NCBI GenBank assembly: GCA_017794825.1
Contig: CP051237.1
Location: 1,674,001 to 1,738,000 of the forward strand
Direction: 5' to 3'
Source of the DNA: Pararhizobium sp.
Lineage (GTDB): Bacteria; Pseudomonadota; Alphaproteobacteria; Rhizobiales; Rhizobiaceae
Length of the DNA stretch: 64,000 nt
The notes under the pieces were generated by a model. It ran no database searches. It worked only from the letters and a program-made list of their open reading frames with translations, and had not been told where the DNA came from. Below, piece by piece: positions 24,974 to 34,184 of the stretch. A program made the translations under genes and the position numbers. How positions within the stretch are numbered: the stretch's first letter is position 1; each line of letters starts with the position of its first letter.

Positions 24974-25729
24974 CTAGTAGCCGACGATGGTTTCACCGCC
25001 ATTCGGACTGAGGACCTGACCGGTCACGAAGTCCGCTTCGGGCGATGCGAGAAAGGCGACTGCGTAGGACATCTCGATAGGCTCGCAGTAGCGTTTCAGT
25101 GGCACCTTTTCTTCCTTCGCCCGCAGGATATCCTGATTGTCGAGCTTGACGGGTCCGCCGGAGCGCACGCCGCCTGGCGCAACCGCGTTGACGTGGATAT
25201 TCCAGGGAGCAAGTTCCTTCGCCCAGGCTTTTGCAAAACCGAGAAGCGCCGATTTCGCAGAGCAGTAGTGAGAGGCGACCGGCGCTCCCGCCATGCCCCA
25301 GATCGAAGAGATGTTTATGATCTTGCCGTAACGGGCTTCCTTCATCCCCGGAACAACCGCCTGCGTGCAGAAGAAACTACCGCGCACGTGAACATTGAAC
25401 ATGCGGTCGAAGTCGTCTTCCGAGATTTCATCGACCATTGCGCGCTGACCAAAACCGGCGTTATTGACGAGGATATCGATGCGTCCAAGTTCCTTCGAAG
25501 CATCGGCTGCCATCGCCACGACTGCGTCCGTGTCCGCCATGTCGACGACATGAACCGAGGCGCGCCTGCCGCGCTCCCGAACAAGTCCCGCGGTTTCGCG
25601 CGCCTTGTCGCCGTCGATGTCGCATACGGCGATATCGGCGCCACGCTCCGCCATAAGCAGGGCGTGGGACCGGCCCATTCCATCTCCCGACCCGGTTATC
25701 AGCGCAACCTTGTTGTCCAGTGTTCCCAT
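24974..25729 (-). CDS. Short-chain dehydrogenase/reductase (SDR) B
   Basis: This 251-aa SDR has TGSGDGMG, NNAGF, SSIWGM and SHYCSAK, and ends LSPNGGETIVGY. It is a close paralogue of SDR A, ten bases downstream. AAGGAG lies five bases before the ATG, a very strong SD. It lies immediately after the ABC ATPase gene. The two enzymes may act on different stereoisomers or consecutive alcohols (inference). Confidence 0.92.
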   Translation of the reverse strand: MGTLDNKVALITGSGDGMGRSHALLMAERGADIAVCDIDGDKARETAGLVRERGRRASVHVVDMADTDAVVAMAADASKELGRIDILVNNAGFGQRAMVDEISEDDFDRMFNVHVRGSFFCTQAVVPGMKEARYGKIINISSIWGMAGAPVASHYCSAKSALLGFAKAWAKELAPWNIHVNAVAPGGVRSGGPVKLDNQDILRAKEEKVPLKRYCEPIEMSYAVAFLASPEADFVTGQVLSPNGGETIVGY

Positions 25730-25731
25730 GT

Positions 25732-26838
25732 CTACTCCTTGGGTATCATCAGCGTCGCATCAGCCGTCCACTGAAGGGCCACGCGATCGCCGGGTTTGAG
25801 CATTTCCGACTGGCGGATCGAGGTTAGACGGACCGCGATCGGAGTGGTTCCCTCGACGTCAACCACATATCTGAATGATCCGGCGGTGAAGGTCGCGTCG
25901 GCGATACGGCCCGACAGGCGATTTGCGCCCGTCGACACCGAGCCAATCGCTGCATCCTCCGGTTCGATGCTGATCGATTCCGGCCGCACGCAAAGCACTT
26001 GGTTACCAATGCTCGCGTCCTTGCCTTCATGGATCGCGCGCACGGGACCTGCAGGCGTTTCCACCTCCACGTAGTCGCCGCTGCGCCCGGTTTCCCGCAC
26101 CACCTCAAGCAAGTTGGCGTTTCCGAGAAAGCAGGCTGCGAATTCATTGAGGGGATGTTCGTAAAGTTCCCGCGGCGTGCCAAGCTGCACAATACCGCCC
26201 TGGCGCATGATGGCGATCCGATCGGACATAGCCGCCGCCTCGTCCTGGTCATGGGTAACGTAAAGAACCGTGGCGCCGACCTTTGCGTGGAACTCCTTGA
26301 TCTCGAACTGCATCTCCTCGCGGAGATTTTTGTCCAGAGCGCCGAGCGGTTCGTCCATCAGCAGGATTCGCGGTCCATAGACCGCCGCGCGCGCGAGTGC
26401 GATACGCTGCTGCTGGCCGCCGGAAAGTTGTGTCGGCATTCTCCCGCCAACATCTGGAAGCCGAACCGTTTCCAGCATCTGCATCACCCGGCTGCGTATT
26501 TCGGATTCCGGAAGTTTCCTCAGTCGCAGGGGAAACGCGATGTTCTCGAACACCGTCAGATGCGGAAACAGCGCATAGTTCTGAAAGACCATGCCGATTT
26601 CACGCTTGTAGGGCGGTAACGCCGCCATATCGACGCCGTCGACCTCGATGCGCCCGCGCGTCGGAGGCGTAAACCCGGCGACAGCGCCAAGCAGGGTCGT
26701 CTTGCCAGAACCGCTTGGCCCAATCAGGGAAAAGAATTCTCCCCTTTCAAGCTCCAGATCGGTCGGTCGCAGCGCTTCAACCTTGCCATAGCGCTTCTCG
26801 ACTCCAGAGAGTTTCAGTTCCGCGCCTTGCTCAGTCAT
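25732..26838 (-). CDS. ABC transporter ATP-binding protein, spermidine/putrescine (PotA) type
   Basis: This 368-aa ATPase has Walker A GPSGSGKTT, signature LSGGQQQRIALARAA, Walker B ILLMDEPLGALD and a C-terminal TOBE domain (about 280-368). It powers the two adjacent permeases. ATGs at 26850 and 26838 are possible; 26838 is better spaced from a GGA. It overlaps the end of the second permease. The PotABCD family imports polyamines, but also many other organic cations and phosphonates. Confidence 0.93.
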   Translation of the reverse strand: MTEQGAELKLSGVEKRYGKVEALRPTDLELERGEFFSLIGPSGSGKTTLLGAVAGFTPPTRGRIEVDGVDMAALPPYKREIGMVFQNYALFPHLTVFENIAFPLRLRKLPESEIRSRVMQMLETVRLPDVGGRMPTQLSGGQQQRIALARAAVYGPRILLMDEPLGALDKNLREEMQFEIKEFHAKVGATVLYVTHDQDEAAAMSDRIAIMRQGGIVQLGTPRELYEHPLNEFAACFLGNANLLEVVRETGRSGDYVEVETPAGPVRAIHEGKDASIGNQVLCVRPESISIEPEDAAIGSVSTGANRLSGRIADATFTAGSFRYVVDVEGTTPIAVRLTSIRQSEMLKPGDRVALQWTADATLMIPKE

Positions 26839-27667
26839 GGTTCCATCCATCCAAACGCGTCGAGCGAGACTGAATCAGCGCGACAATGACAAGCAGGACG
26901 AGCGTAAACAGGAATACGAGCGTCGCGACAGCAGCTATTGTGGGGGTCAGGTAATCGTTCATCTGTTCCCAGATCAGGCGTGGCAGGGTTCGGGTTCCGG
27001 CGCCGGTCAGAAAGAGCGCCAGCATGAGTTCGTCGATCGACGTCGCAAAGGCCAGAATGCCTCCGATGATGATTCCGATTCGGATCGTCGGATACGTGAC
27101 GGATCTGAAGGTGCGCCAGGGACGCGCGCCCAGCGTCATCGCTGCAAGCTCCAGGGAAAAATCGTGACGGGCGAGCGCAGCGGTGACTGTGATGAAAACC
27201 AGCGGCACGCCGATAACGGTATGACCGATCGTGGCCGCGGCGTAGGATCCAAGCAGATTGAGTTGCAGCATCAGCGGATAGAGACCGATGGCAAGAATGA
27301 CATGCGGCAACATCATGGGCGCCACGACAAGCGCGGAGATAGCGCCGGCTTGCTTGAAGCCGCCCCTTGCAACGGCCAGCGCAGCCATCGTGCCGAAGAC
27401 CATGGACAGCAGCGCTGTCGGAATACCGATGGCCAGCGAATTGATCATCGCCTGGAACCAGGAGGGATTGGCGACGAGTTTCTCGTACCATTGGATCGAC
27501 CACCCGGACGGCGGGAAAGACAGAAAACTGCGGTCCGAGAATGACAGCGGCAACACGATGAATTGCGGCAGGACGAGATAGACCAGGATCAGCGCCGTGA
27601 AACAGCAGATGATCACCCATCCCGCGCGGAAGCCAAGCGGCAGTTTCGCAGTGCTTTCAGCGGCCAT
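26831..27667 (-). CDS. ABC transporter permease, PotC type
   Basis: This 278-aa inner-membrane permease has about six hydrophobic helices and the EAA-like loop LAAMTLGARPWRTFRSVTYP. It overlaps the preceding permease gene by 11 bases and the following ATPase start by eight. It forms the membrane pore with the PotB-type partner. Confidence 0.93.
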   Translation of the reverse strand: MAAESTAKLPLGFRAGWVIICCFTALILVYLVLPQFIVLPLSFSDRSFLSFPPSGWSIQWYEKLVANPSWFQAMINSLAIGIPTALLSMVFGTMAALAVARGGFKQAGAISALVVAPMMLPHVILAIGLYPLMLQLNLLGSYAAATIGHTVIGVPLVFITVTAALARHDFSLELAAMTLGARPWRTFRSVTYPTIRIGIIIGGILAFATSIDELMLALFLTGAGTRTLPRLIWEQMNDYLTPTIAAVATLVFLFTLVLLVIVALIQSRSTRLDGWNHD

Positions 27668-28517
27668 GGGCGAAACCTCCCCCGGCGCTTTTCATGACCC
27701 GGAGATAGACAAGGTAGATCGAGGTTGTCAGCAGCAAGAGGACGGTGGAGAGGGCGGAAGCGAGTCCCCAGTCGAGAAGACGGTTGGCCTGCTGCTCGAT
27801 CAGGACCGCCGCCATCATGTGGCGCGGGCCGCCAAGCAGAGCTGGCGTTATGAAGAAGCCGAGCGACATCATGAAGACCAGCGCGGCCCCTGCGCCAAGC
27901 CCTGGCAGCGACAATGGAAAGAAGACTTTTCGGAAAGCCACGAACGGATTGGCGCCCATGACTTCTGCAGCGGCAATGAGGGTGCGGTCGATTGTCCGCA
28001 TTGTCGCCAACATCGGCAACAGCATGAATGGAAGCATGATGTGCACCATCCCGACATTGACGGCCAGCGTTCCCGGAAGGAAGCTGATGGGGCGCTCGAC
28101 AATGTCCGCCGCGATCAGAAACTGGTTGAGCACGCCCTTTCGCTGGAACACCACCATCCAGGCATAGGAGCGGATCACGACGCTGGTCCACAGCGACACG
28201 ACGACAAACGCCATCATCAGGCTCATCATCGATCCGCGGACCCGGGATATCACGTAGGCGACGGGATAGGCGATGAGCGCGCACAGGATTGTGACGATCC
28301 CGGCGGTTTCGACCGTAATCCACAGAACCTTGAGATATGGCCCGCCGCCGAAAACGCGTTCGTAATTGACGACGCCCAGCGACGGATCTGTGAAGCTGCG
28401 CAGAATGACGTTGAGGATTGGCCACAGGAAGAACAGGCCGACAAAAGCCAGCGGCGCAACAAGCAGCCAGCGATAGAACGCCGTCGCTGTCCAGCCCGTG
28501 CTTTTATCGGATGCCAT
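27657..28517 (-). CDS. ABC transporter permease, PotB type
   Basis: This 286-aa inner-membrane permease has six predicted helices and the loop AAEVMGANPFVAFRKVFFP typical of PotB/PotH. The frame reaches a TTG at 28529, but that codon is part of the SD for the ATG at 28517 (GGAGACAGGA), so 28517 is used. It lies 98 bp after the binding-protein gene. Confidence 0.92.
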   Translation of the reverse strand: MASDKSTGWTATAFYRWLLVAPLAFVGLFFLWPILNVILRSFTDPSLGVVNYERVFGGGPYLKVLWITVETAGIVTILCALIAYPVAYVISRVRGSMMSLMMAFVVVSLWTSVVIRSYAWMVVFQRKGVLNQFLIAADIVERPISFLPGTLAVNVGMVHIMLPFMLLPMLATMRTIDRTLIAAAEVMGANPFVAFRKVFFPLSLPGLGAGAALVFMMSLGFFITPALLGGPRHMMAAVLIEQQANRLLDWGLASALSTVLLLLTTSIYLVYLRVMKSAGGGFAHGR

Positions 28518-28615
28518 TCCTGTCTCCAACCACTTGTTTCACCATCAAAATAGGCACAGCTGTAGCGTCCGGGGCGCCGCCTTACGCGATCGCCCCGGCT
28601 TGCGGATACTGGTTA

Positions 28616-29656
28616 TCAGCCCAGAATCCAGGTGTTGAAGCGCTCGACCACCTCGGCGGAATTGTCCGCCCAGTAACTCACGTCGAGAAGGACCGAATTG
28701 TCGTTGAGGGTAGGCAAATTGGCCTTTACCGCATCGTCGAGCAACGCATCGGCGTTCTTGTTCACCGGTCCATACGGGATTGTCTTGGCGAAAGCGGCCT
28801 GGGCTTCCGGCGACAACGCATAGGCCATCATGTCGAAAGCTTCCGCCTTGTTCGGCGCACCCTTCGGCACACCCCAACCGTCGGACACGAGAATCGCCTG
28901 GTTGAAGGTGTAGTCGACCGGAGCTCCGTCGTTCTTTGGACCAAAGACGCGTCCGTTCCAGGTCGAGCCGGCGTCAACTTCGCCGTCGAGCAGCAGCTGC
29001 GCGCTCTGAGCGCCCTTTTCCCACCAGACCAGTTTTTCCTTGATCTTGTCCATGCTTGCGAACGCGCGATCGACGTCGAGCGGATAGAGTTCGTTGATTG
29101 GAACGCCGTCGGCCAGCAACGCTGCTTCCATCGTCTGGAAGGGTCGCTTCCACAGACCGATGCGTCCATCGAGAGCAAACAGATCCGCCCAGCTCTGAGG
29201 TCCTTCGCCCGTCACGTTGTCCGTGTTCCACGCGATGTTGTAGGCGGCGAGGTCGGTGACGACGAAATGGTCATGCGCCGATCCCTTGACCATGGCGTCC
29301 TTGTCGACGACGCTGTAATCGATCGGTTCGAGCAGACCTTCTTTCGCATAGACAGCGAGCGCTTCCGCCGGTCCCTGTATCAGGTCCCATTCGACATTGC
29401 CCTGCTCCACCATGGCCTTCAGGCGTGCGCCTTCATTGCTGGTGTTGATGACGTTGACGCCGGTCTTGGCGGTCCATGGTTCATAAATAGTCTTGCGATA
29501 GGCTTCCTCCAGCTTACCGCCGCCGGTCGCCATGACAATCTGATCCGTCTTCGCATTCGCAATGCGCGGCATGCCAAGTGCTGTGGCCGCAGCGCCGAGA
29601 CCGATGAGAGCCGTGCGTCTGGAGATGTTGCTGTTTATTTGGTACTTGTTCGTCAT
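28616..29656 (-). CDS. ABC transporter substrate-binding protein, PotD/PotF type
   Basis: This 346-aa periplasmic binding protein has a twin-arginine signal. ISRRTALIG (about residues 12-20) is followed by a hydrophobic stretch and an A-x-A cleavage site near IANAK. The mature part begins TDQIVMATGGGKLEE, as in spermidine/putrescine-type binding proteins. GAGAGG upstream is best spaced from the ATG at 29656; an ATG at 29662 is the alternative. It is the second gene of the ten-gene leftward operon. Confidence 0.92.
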   Translation of the reverse strand: MTNKYQINSNISRRTALIGLGAAATALGMPRIANAKTDQIVMATGGGKLEEAYRKTIYEPWTAKTGVNVINTSNEGARLKAMVEQGNVEWDLIQGPAEALAVYAKEGLLEPIDYSVVDKDAMVKGSAHDHFVVTDLAAYNIAWNTDNVTGEGPQSWADLFALDGRIGLWKRPFQTMEAALLADGVPINELYPLDVDRAFASMDKIKEKLVWWEKGAQSAQLLLDGEVDAGSTWNGRVFGPKNDGAPVDYTFNQAILVSDGWGVPKGAPNKAEAFDMMAYALSPEAQAAFAKTIPYGPVNKNADALLDDAVKANLPTLNDNSVLLDVSYWADNSAEVVERFNTWILG

Positions 29657-29751
29657 TCCCATAATCCTCTCAGTTGTTTTGTTCCCGCCTTTGATTTCCG
29701 GACCGACTGGCGGATGTTTCGGACCGGTTTGAGATGTCGACCGCTGGTCGG

Positions 29752-30498
29752 TCAGGTCATGTACAGACCGCCATTCACCATCAATGTCTGTCCAACGACG
29801 AAGCGGTTTCGATCCGAGCCGAGAAACAGGATCGCTTCGGCGATGTCCTCGGGCTCCGCCGCGCGCCCAACCGGAATGGTCTTGATCCTCTCGGCAAACC
29901 AGTCCTGCTTCTTTGCCGTTTCCGTGGCGATCGCACCCGGGCTCACCGCATTGACCAAAATCTGGTGGGGCGCGAGTTCCTCGGCCAGCGACCGGGTGAG
30001 GCTTACGAGCGCCGACTTGGCGGCCGCGTAGTGAGGCAGCGAAGGTTTCGCCCTGTGCGCATCGGTGGACGCCACATTGACGATGCGGCCGTAGCCCTGC
30101 CGGATCATGATATCCATTAAGGCTCGGGTCGTCAGAAATGGAGCCGTAAGATTGGTACGAAGCGTCCAGTCCCAGTCGGTCATGCTGATTTCACCGAAAC
30201 GCGCGTGACGCCAGCCGCCCACATTGTTCACGAGCAGATCAAGTCGCCCTTCGGAGAAATTTTCGACCGCTGTTGCGAGAGCCGGGACCTCTTCCTCGCG
30301 CGCAAGGTCGACGGCGACTGGGTATACGCGGTATCCTTCGGCTTCGAGAGACTTCGCCGAAGACATTACAGCATCGGCATCGACATCCGCCATGATTACG
30401 CCGCCGCCGCGTTCGAGCAGCAATTTCGTGGTCGTCAAACCGAGGCCCCTCGCGGCGCCGGTTACGAGCGCTGTCCTGCCTTCGAATTCCATTGTCAT
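29752..30498 (-). CDS. Short-chain dehydrogenase/reductase (SDR) C
   Basis: This 248-aa SDR has TGAARGLG, NNVGG in place of NNAG, a catalytic Ser in NVASTDAHRA and YAAAK, and a C-terminal VNGGLYMT. The start at 30498 follows GGAGACCCGCCGG; the frame extends to 30540 without SD support. It is the first gene of the leftward operon, less similar to the tandem SDR pair further down. Its promoter overlaps a cluster of palindromes shared with the aminotransferase. Confidence 0.9.
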   Translation of the reverse strand: MTMEFEGRTALVTGAARGLGLTTTKLLLERGGGVIMADVDADAVMSSAKSLEAEGYRVYPVAVDLAREEEVPALATAVENFSEGRLDLLVNNVGGWRHARFGEISMTDWDWTLRTNLTAPFLTTRALMDIMIRQGYGRIVNVASTDAHRAKPSLPHYAAAKSALVSLTRSLAEELAPHQILVNAVSPGAIATETAKKQDWFAERIKTIPVGRAAEPEDIAEAILFLGSDRNRFVVGQTLMVNGGLYMT

Positions 30499-30534
30499 CC
30501 GGCGGGTCTCCAAAACTGCACTTTGACGAGTGTG

Positions 30535-30573
30535 TACCATTTGGTATAGATTGTCAAATCTAAAGCATATGCT
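30535..30573. promoter_or_regulatory. Divergent promoter region with three palindromes
   Basis: Three inverted repeats stand almost side by side: TACCA-TT-TGGTA (30535-30546), TAGATT-GTCA-AATCTA (30547-30562) and AGCATATGCT (30564-30573). The middle one contains TTGTCA on the plus strand, 18 bp before TAATAC (30575-30580), and TTGACA on the minus strand, so it covers the -35 of both divergent promoters. This is a good layout for an operator controlling SDR C and the aminotransferase. The regulator is unknown. Confidence 0.45.
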
Positions 30574-30615
30574 CTAATACGGGGCATTCGAAACAGGCTT
30601 AGCTGGAGTGAAACA

Positions 30616-31989
30616 ATGAGTGCTGGATCAGTGATAAACGCCCGACCTTCAAGTCGCTCAGATGTCTTCCACCGCTTTCCACGCAACGACATGGCGACAG
30701 CGGCCGGCGGAGAGGGTCCGTACATCTTCGACAAATCCGGAAAGCGATACATAGACGGCTCGTCCGGCGCGGCGGTGAGTTCACTCGGTCACGGCCATCC
30801 CCGCATAGCGGAAGCGATGAAACGTCAGATTGATCGCATCACTTTCGCCCATACGTCTTTCTTTACCAGCGAACCCGCGGAAGAGCTTGCCTCGCTGCTG
30901 GCGGACATGGCGCCTGGCGATCTATCGAAGGTCTATTTCACGTCGGGCGGCTCTGAATCGGTCGAAGCCGCCTTGAAGCTCGCCCGGCAATATTTCGTCG
31001 AGAGGGGCGAGACATCCCGCCACCGCATCATTTCGAGGGCCCAGAGCTATCACGGCAATACGCTCGGAGCGCTTGCAGCCGGCGGCAATCTCTGGCGGCG
31101 GGAGGCTTATACGCCGCTACTGCTCGACACGATTCAAACGCCGGCGGCGTATCCCTATCGCGAGAAACTGGAACTGGAGACCGATGAGGCCTATGGCCTT
31201 CGCGTGGCGGACGAGCTTGAAGCCGCGATCCTTCGTGAAGGCCCCGAAAACGTCATGTGTTTCATTGTCGAGACGGTGGCGGGCGCCACCATCGGCACCG
31301 TGCCGCCTCCTCCGGGATACTTTGGTCGGATTCGCGAAATCTGTGACAAATACGGCGTCCTGCTGATCCTCGACGAGGTGATGTGCGGGATGGGAAGAAC
31401 AGGAACCCTTTTCGCCTTCGAACAGGAAGACATAGCGCCCGACATCGTCACGCTCGCCAAGGGACTCGGAGCCGGATACGCATCCATCGGCGCGACCATG
31501 ACAACGACGAAAATCTACGACACGATCGTGTCGGGTTCAGGTTTCTTCCAGCACGGGCATACTTACACGGGCCATCCCCTGGCATGCGCCACGGCGCTGG
31601 AGGTGCAGAAACTGATCGCGGAAGAAGACCTGCTGGCGAATGTGCGCAAACAGGCGATCGTTCTGGAAGAGGCGCTCCGGAGACGGTTTGGCCAGCATCC
31701 CAATGTTGGCGATATCCGAGGGCGCGGCCTCTTCCAGTCGCTGGAATTCGTCTCGGATCGTGAAACCAAGGCGCCGCTCGACCCATCGATCAAATTCGCG
31801 TCCAAGCTGAAAGCCGCAGGACTTGCCGAAGGCCTGCTCTGCTACCCGATGGGCGGCGTAATCGACGGACGATCGGGAGACCATGTCATGCTCGCCCCGC
31901 CATTCATCGTCAACGAGCGGCACATCGAGGAAATTGTCGACAAACTCGACAATGCGATCAACGCGGCGCTGGACGCTGCGAGACAATGA
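30616..31989 (+). CDS. Class III PLP-dependent aminotransferase
   Basis: This 457-aa fold-type I enzyme has SGGSESVEAALKLAR for the PLP phosphate, D253 in LILDEVMCGMGRTG, and the Schiff-base lysine K282 in TLAKGLGAGY. It moves an amino group, often from an omega-amino acid or polyamine, to a keto acid. It is divergent from the polyamine-type importer operon and may act on the imported amine (inference). A possible AT-rich terminator overlaps its stop. Confidence 0.93.
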   Translation: MSAGSVINARPSSRSDVFHRFPRNDMATAAGGEGPYIFDKSGKRYIDGSSGAAVSSLGHGHPRIAEAMKRQIDRITFAHTSFFTSEPAEELASLLADMAPGDLSKVYFTSGGSESVEAALKLARQYFVERGETSRHRIISRAQSYHGNTLGALAAGGNLWRREAYTPLLLDTIQTPAAYPYREKLELETDEAYGLRVADELEAAILREGPENVMCFIVETVAGATIGTVPPPPGYFGRIREICDKYGVLLILDEVMCGMGRTGTLFAFEQEDIAPDIVTLAKGLGAGYASIGATMTTTKIYDTIVSGSGFFQHGHTYTGHPLACATALEVQKLIAEEDLLANVRKQAIVLEEALRRRFGQHPNVGDIRGRGLFQSLEFVSDRETKAPLDPSIKFASKLKAAGLAEGLLCYPMGGVIDGRSGDHVMLAPPFIVNERHIEEIVDKLDNAINAALDAARQ

Positions 31990-32003
31990 ATGACGCATTC
32001 ATT
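31985..32003. terminator. AT-rich hairpin at the end of the aminotransferase gene
   Basis: AATGAATG-ACG-CATTCATT has perfect 8-bp arms spanning the TGA stop, in the 69-bp convergent gap with the TctA gene. The stem is AT-rich and no clear T-run follows, so terminator function is tentative. Confidence 0.3.
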
Positions 32004-32058
32004 ATCCGCTTGGGGACATGAAAATCGATTGCAGGAACAGCTTTTGCTCTGGAACGCT

Positions 32059-33570
32059 TCAGGCTGAATGCCCGGGATTGCCTTCCACGGTTGCTTCGGC
32101 GGAGGAACGGGAACGGCGCGATGACAGAACGCCGTAACCGACCGACAGAACCGTTAGCGCGGCAAAAAACCAGCAGATATATGAATTGAAGAAGACGCTG
32201 TAGTCGCCATGCGAAACGAGGATGGTGCGGCGCAAATTGTCCTCGAACGAGGGGCCCAAAACAAAAGCGATCAGGAAGGGTGGAACCGGCAGGTCGATCT
32301 TCATCATGAAGAAGCCGAGAAAACCGGCCGCAAACATGACGAGAATGTCGAAATGACTGTTCTGGATCGCATAGGTTCCGAAAACACAGAAAATCAGCAG
32401 ACCGGGCATGAGAATATGACGGGGTATGTCTGAAATGCGGGCGAAAAGCCGCATCGAGAGCATTCCGAGGATGAGCATGGCGATTGAGCTCAGCATGATG
32501 CCGAAGAAAATGGCGTAGACCAGGTCGCCCTGGGTCTGAAACAGGGACGGTCCGATCGACAGGCCGTGTATCAGGAACGCGCCGATCATCACGGCGGTCA
32601 CGACATCGCCCGGAATGCCGAGCGCCAGAAGCGGAATGAGCGTCGCGCCGGCCACTGCATTGTTGCCTGCCTCGGCTGCGGCCACGCCGTCGATCTCCCC
32701 CTTGCCATAGGTTTCGGGATGTTTTGAACTGCGCTTTGCCATCGAATAGCTGAGAAAGGAGGCGGCGGTCGCGCCGACTCCGGGAATGGCGCCGATTGCG
32801 ACGCCGATCGCACTGCTTCGGAATATTGTCGGAACACATTTGCGGAATTCCGGCCAGGTCAGCGCCGGACCCGACCTGCTTCCATGAATGAGGCCCGCCT
32901 GTTTTCGAAGATAGAAATCGATCACTTCTGGTATGGCGAAAAGACCTATGAGGAGCGGCACGAAGCTGACGCCGCCAGAAAACTCGAGCATACCGAAGGT
33001 GAAGCGCGGATTACCATAGATCAGATCGAGACCGACTGTCGCCAGAAGAAGACCGAGGACGGCCGAAACCAGACCCTTGAACAGGGAATCGCCAGCGACG
33101 GACGTCACGATGGTGAGCGAGAAGGTCATCAGCCAGAAATACTCGGCAGGTCCGAATTGCAGTGCAAAGCTGGCGATCGTGGCGGCAAAGAGGATGAGCG
33201 CTAGATTGGAAGCGAGATCGGCGACGACGGAACTGTAGAGCGCTATGTCCAGGGCCTTGCGGCTCTGTCCCTTCTGGGACAGCGGCCAGCCATCGAGCAA
33301 AGTACAGATATTGCCGGGCGTACCCGGCGTTCGGATAAGGATTGCAGATATCGAACCGGCGAACATTCCGCCCTTGTAGATGCCGACGACAAGCAGGATC
33401 GCGCTGACCGGGTTCATGCCATAGGTGAACGGCAGGGCGAGCGCGATGCCCATGCTGCTGGACAAACCCGGAATCGCGCCGATCACGATTCCAATGAACA
33501 TGCCGACGACGATCGCCAGCACGTTCTGCATTGAAAGAAACAGATCAAATCCGTTCAGAATTTCCTGCAA
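32059..33570 (-). CDS. tctA: Tripartite tricarboxylate transporter large membrane subunit TctA
   Basis: This 503-aa protein has about 11-12 hydrophobic helices and the two repeated TctA glycine motifs, GAIPGLSSSMGIALALPF near the N-terminus and GAIPGVGATAASFLSY in the middle. It imports carboxylates with TctB and a binding protein using an ion gradient. The start is TTG, with GGAGAG five bases upstream. It lies downstream of the small subunit gene; the likely binding protein is encoded on the other strand at 36569. Confidence 0.93.
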   Translation of the reverse strand: MQEILNGFDLFLSMQNVLAIVVGMFIGIVIGAIPGLSSSMGIALALPFTYGMNPVSAILLVVGIYKGGMFAGSISAILIRTPGTPGNICTLLDGWPLSQKGQSRKALDIALYSSVVADLASNLALILFAATIASFALQFGPAEYFWLMTFSLTIVTSVAGDSLFKGLVSAVLGLLLATVGLDLIYGNPRFTFGMLEFSGGVSFVPLLIGLFAIPEVIDFYLRKQAGLIHGSRSGPALTWPEFRKCVPTIFRSSAIGVAIGAIPGVGATAASFLSYSMAKRSSKHPETYGKGEIDGVAAAEAGNNAVAGATLIPLLALGIPGDVVTAVMIGAFLIHGLSIGPSLFQTQGDLVYAIFFGIMLSSIAMLILGMLSMRLFARISDIPRHILMPGLLIFCVFGTYAIQNSHFDILVMFAAGFLGFFMMKIDLPVPPFLIAFVLGPSFEDNLRRTILVSHGDYSVFFNSYICWFFAALTVLSVGYGVLSSRRSRSSAEATVEGNPGHSA

Positions 33571-33603
33571 CAGGGCTCTCCGTGATCGGGGATTGCAACG
33601 CGG

Positions 33604-34113
33604 TCAGAATGGCAAGTCGCCTCTTGGCAGAGGAACCGCCGCAAGTTTCGCGAACAGGATGTAGGTGATGACGGGTACGCCGATAATCGTTGCGGCCAGC
33701 ACCAGAGGGCGCCGTTCACCGCCGAAGATCATCAGGAAACCGAACGCCAGTGCGGAACTCAGCAGGGCGCCGAGCGGAATGAGCAGCAGATAGAACGCTG
33801 CGAAAACGATCACGACCATCGAAAATCTTGCAAGAGTCGCAGGAACCGAGAAGCCCTCGGCGCTTTCACCGTCGGATGTCGGCGCCGCTGACCCGGCTCT
33901 CGCTTCGATAACGGTCAGAACCGAGAATACGAGGCCGGCTACGGTGACGACATAGGGATAGAAGGCGGACGATGTGAGCGACAGACCCTGCTTGGCGTAG
34001 GAGGGAATGCCATGGGGTATGCCGAAAGCCAGCATCGCCAGGAAGAATACGGAGAAGCCCAAGGCGATGATGGTCTGTCGCCGTTTCTGGCTGGCTGCGT
34101 CCATGACCACCAC
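33604..34113 (-). CDS. tctB: Tripartite tricarboxylate transporter small membrane subunit TctB
   Basis: This 169-aa TctB-like protein has four hydrophobic helices, with a first helix TIIALGFSVFFLAMLAFGI and a later pair around IVFAAFYLLLIPLGALLSSA. The frame opens at 34161, but a GTG at 34113 is five bases after AAAGGA and fits the family length; an ATG at 34104 is also possible. It is divergent from the IclR gene at 34185. Confidence 0.85.
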   Translation of the reverse strand: MVVMDAASQKRRQTIIALGFSVFFLAMLAFGIPHGIPSYAKQGLSLTSSAFYPYVVTVAGLVFSVLTVIEARAGSAAPTSDGESAEGFSVPATLARFSMVVIVFAAFYLLLIPLGALLSSALAFGFLMIFGGERRPLVLAATIIGVPVITYILFAKLAAVPLPRGDLPF

Positions 34114-34184
34114 TAAAATCCTTTCGCCGTCCTTCCCGTCGTCTCTCCCTTGACTCCTCATAGCATCAGTGAGAGTTTGAGTCC

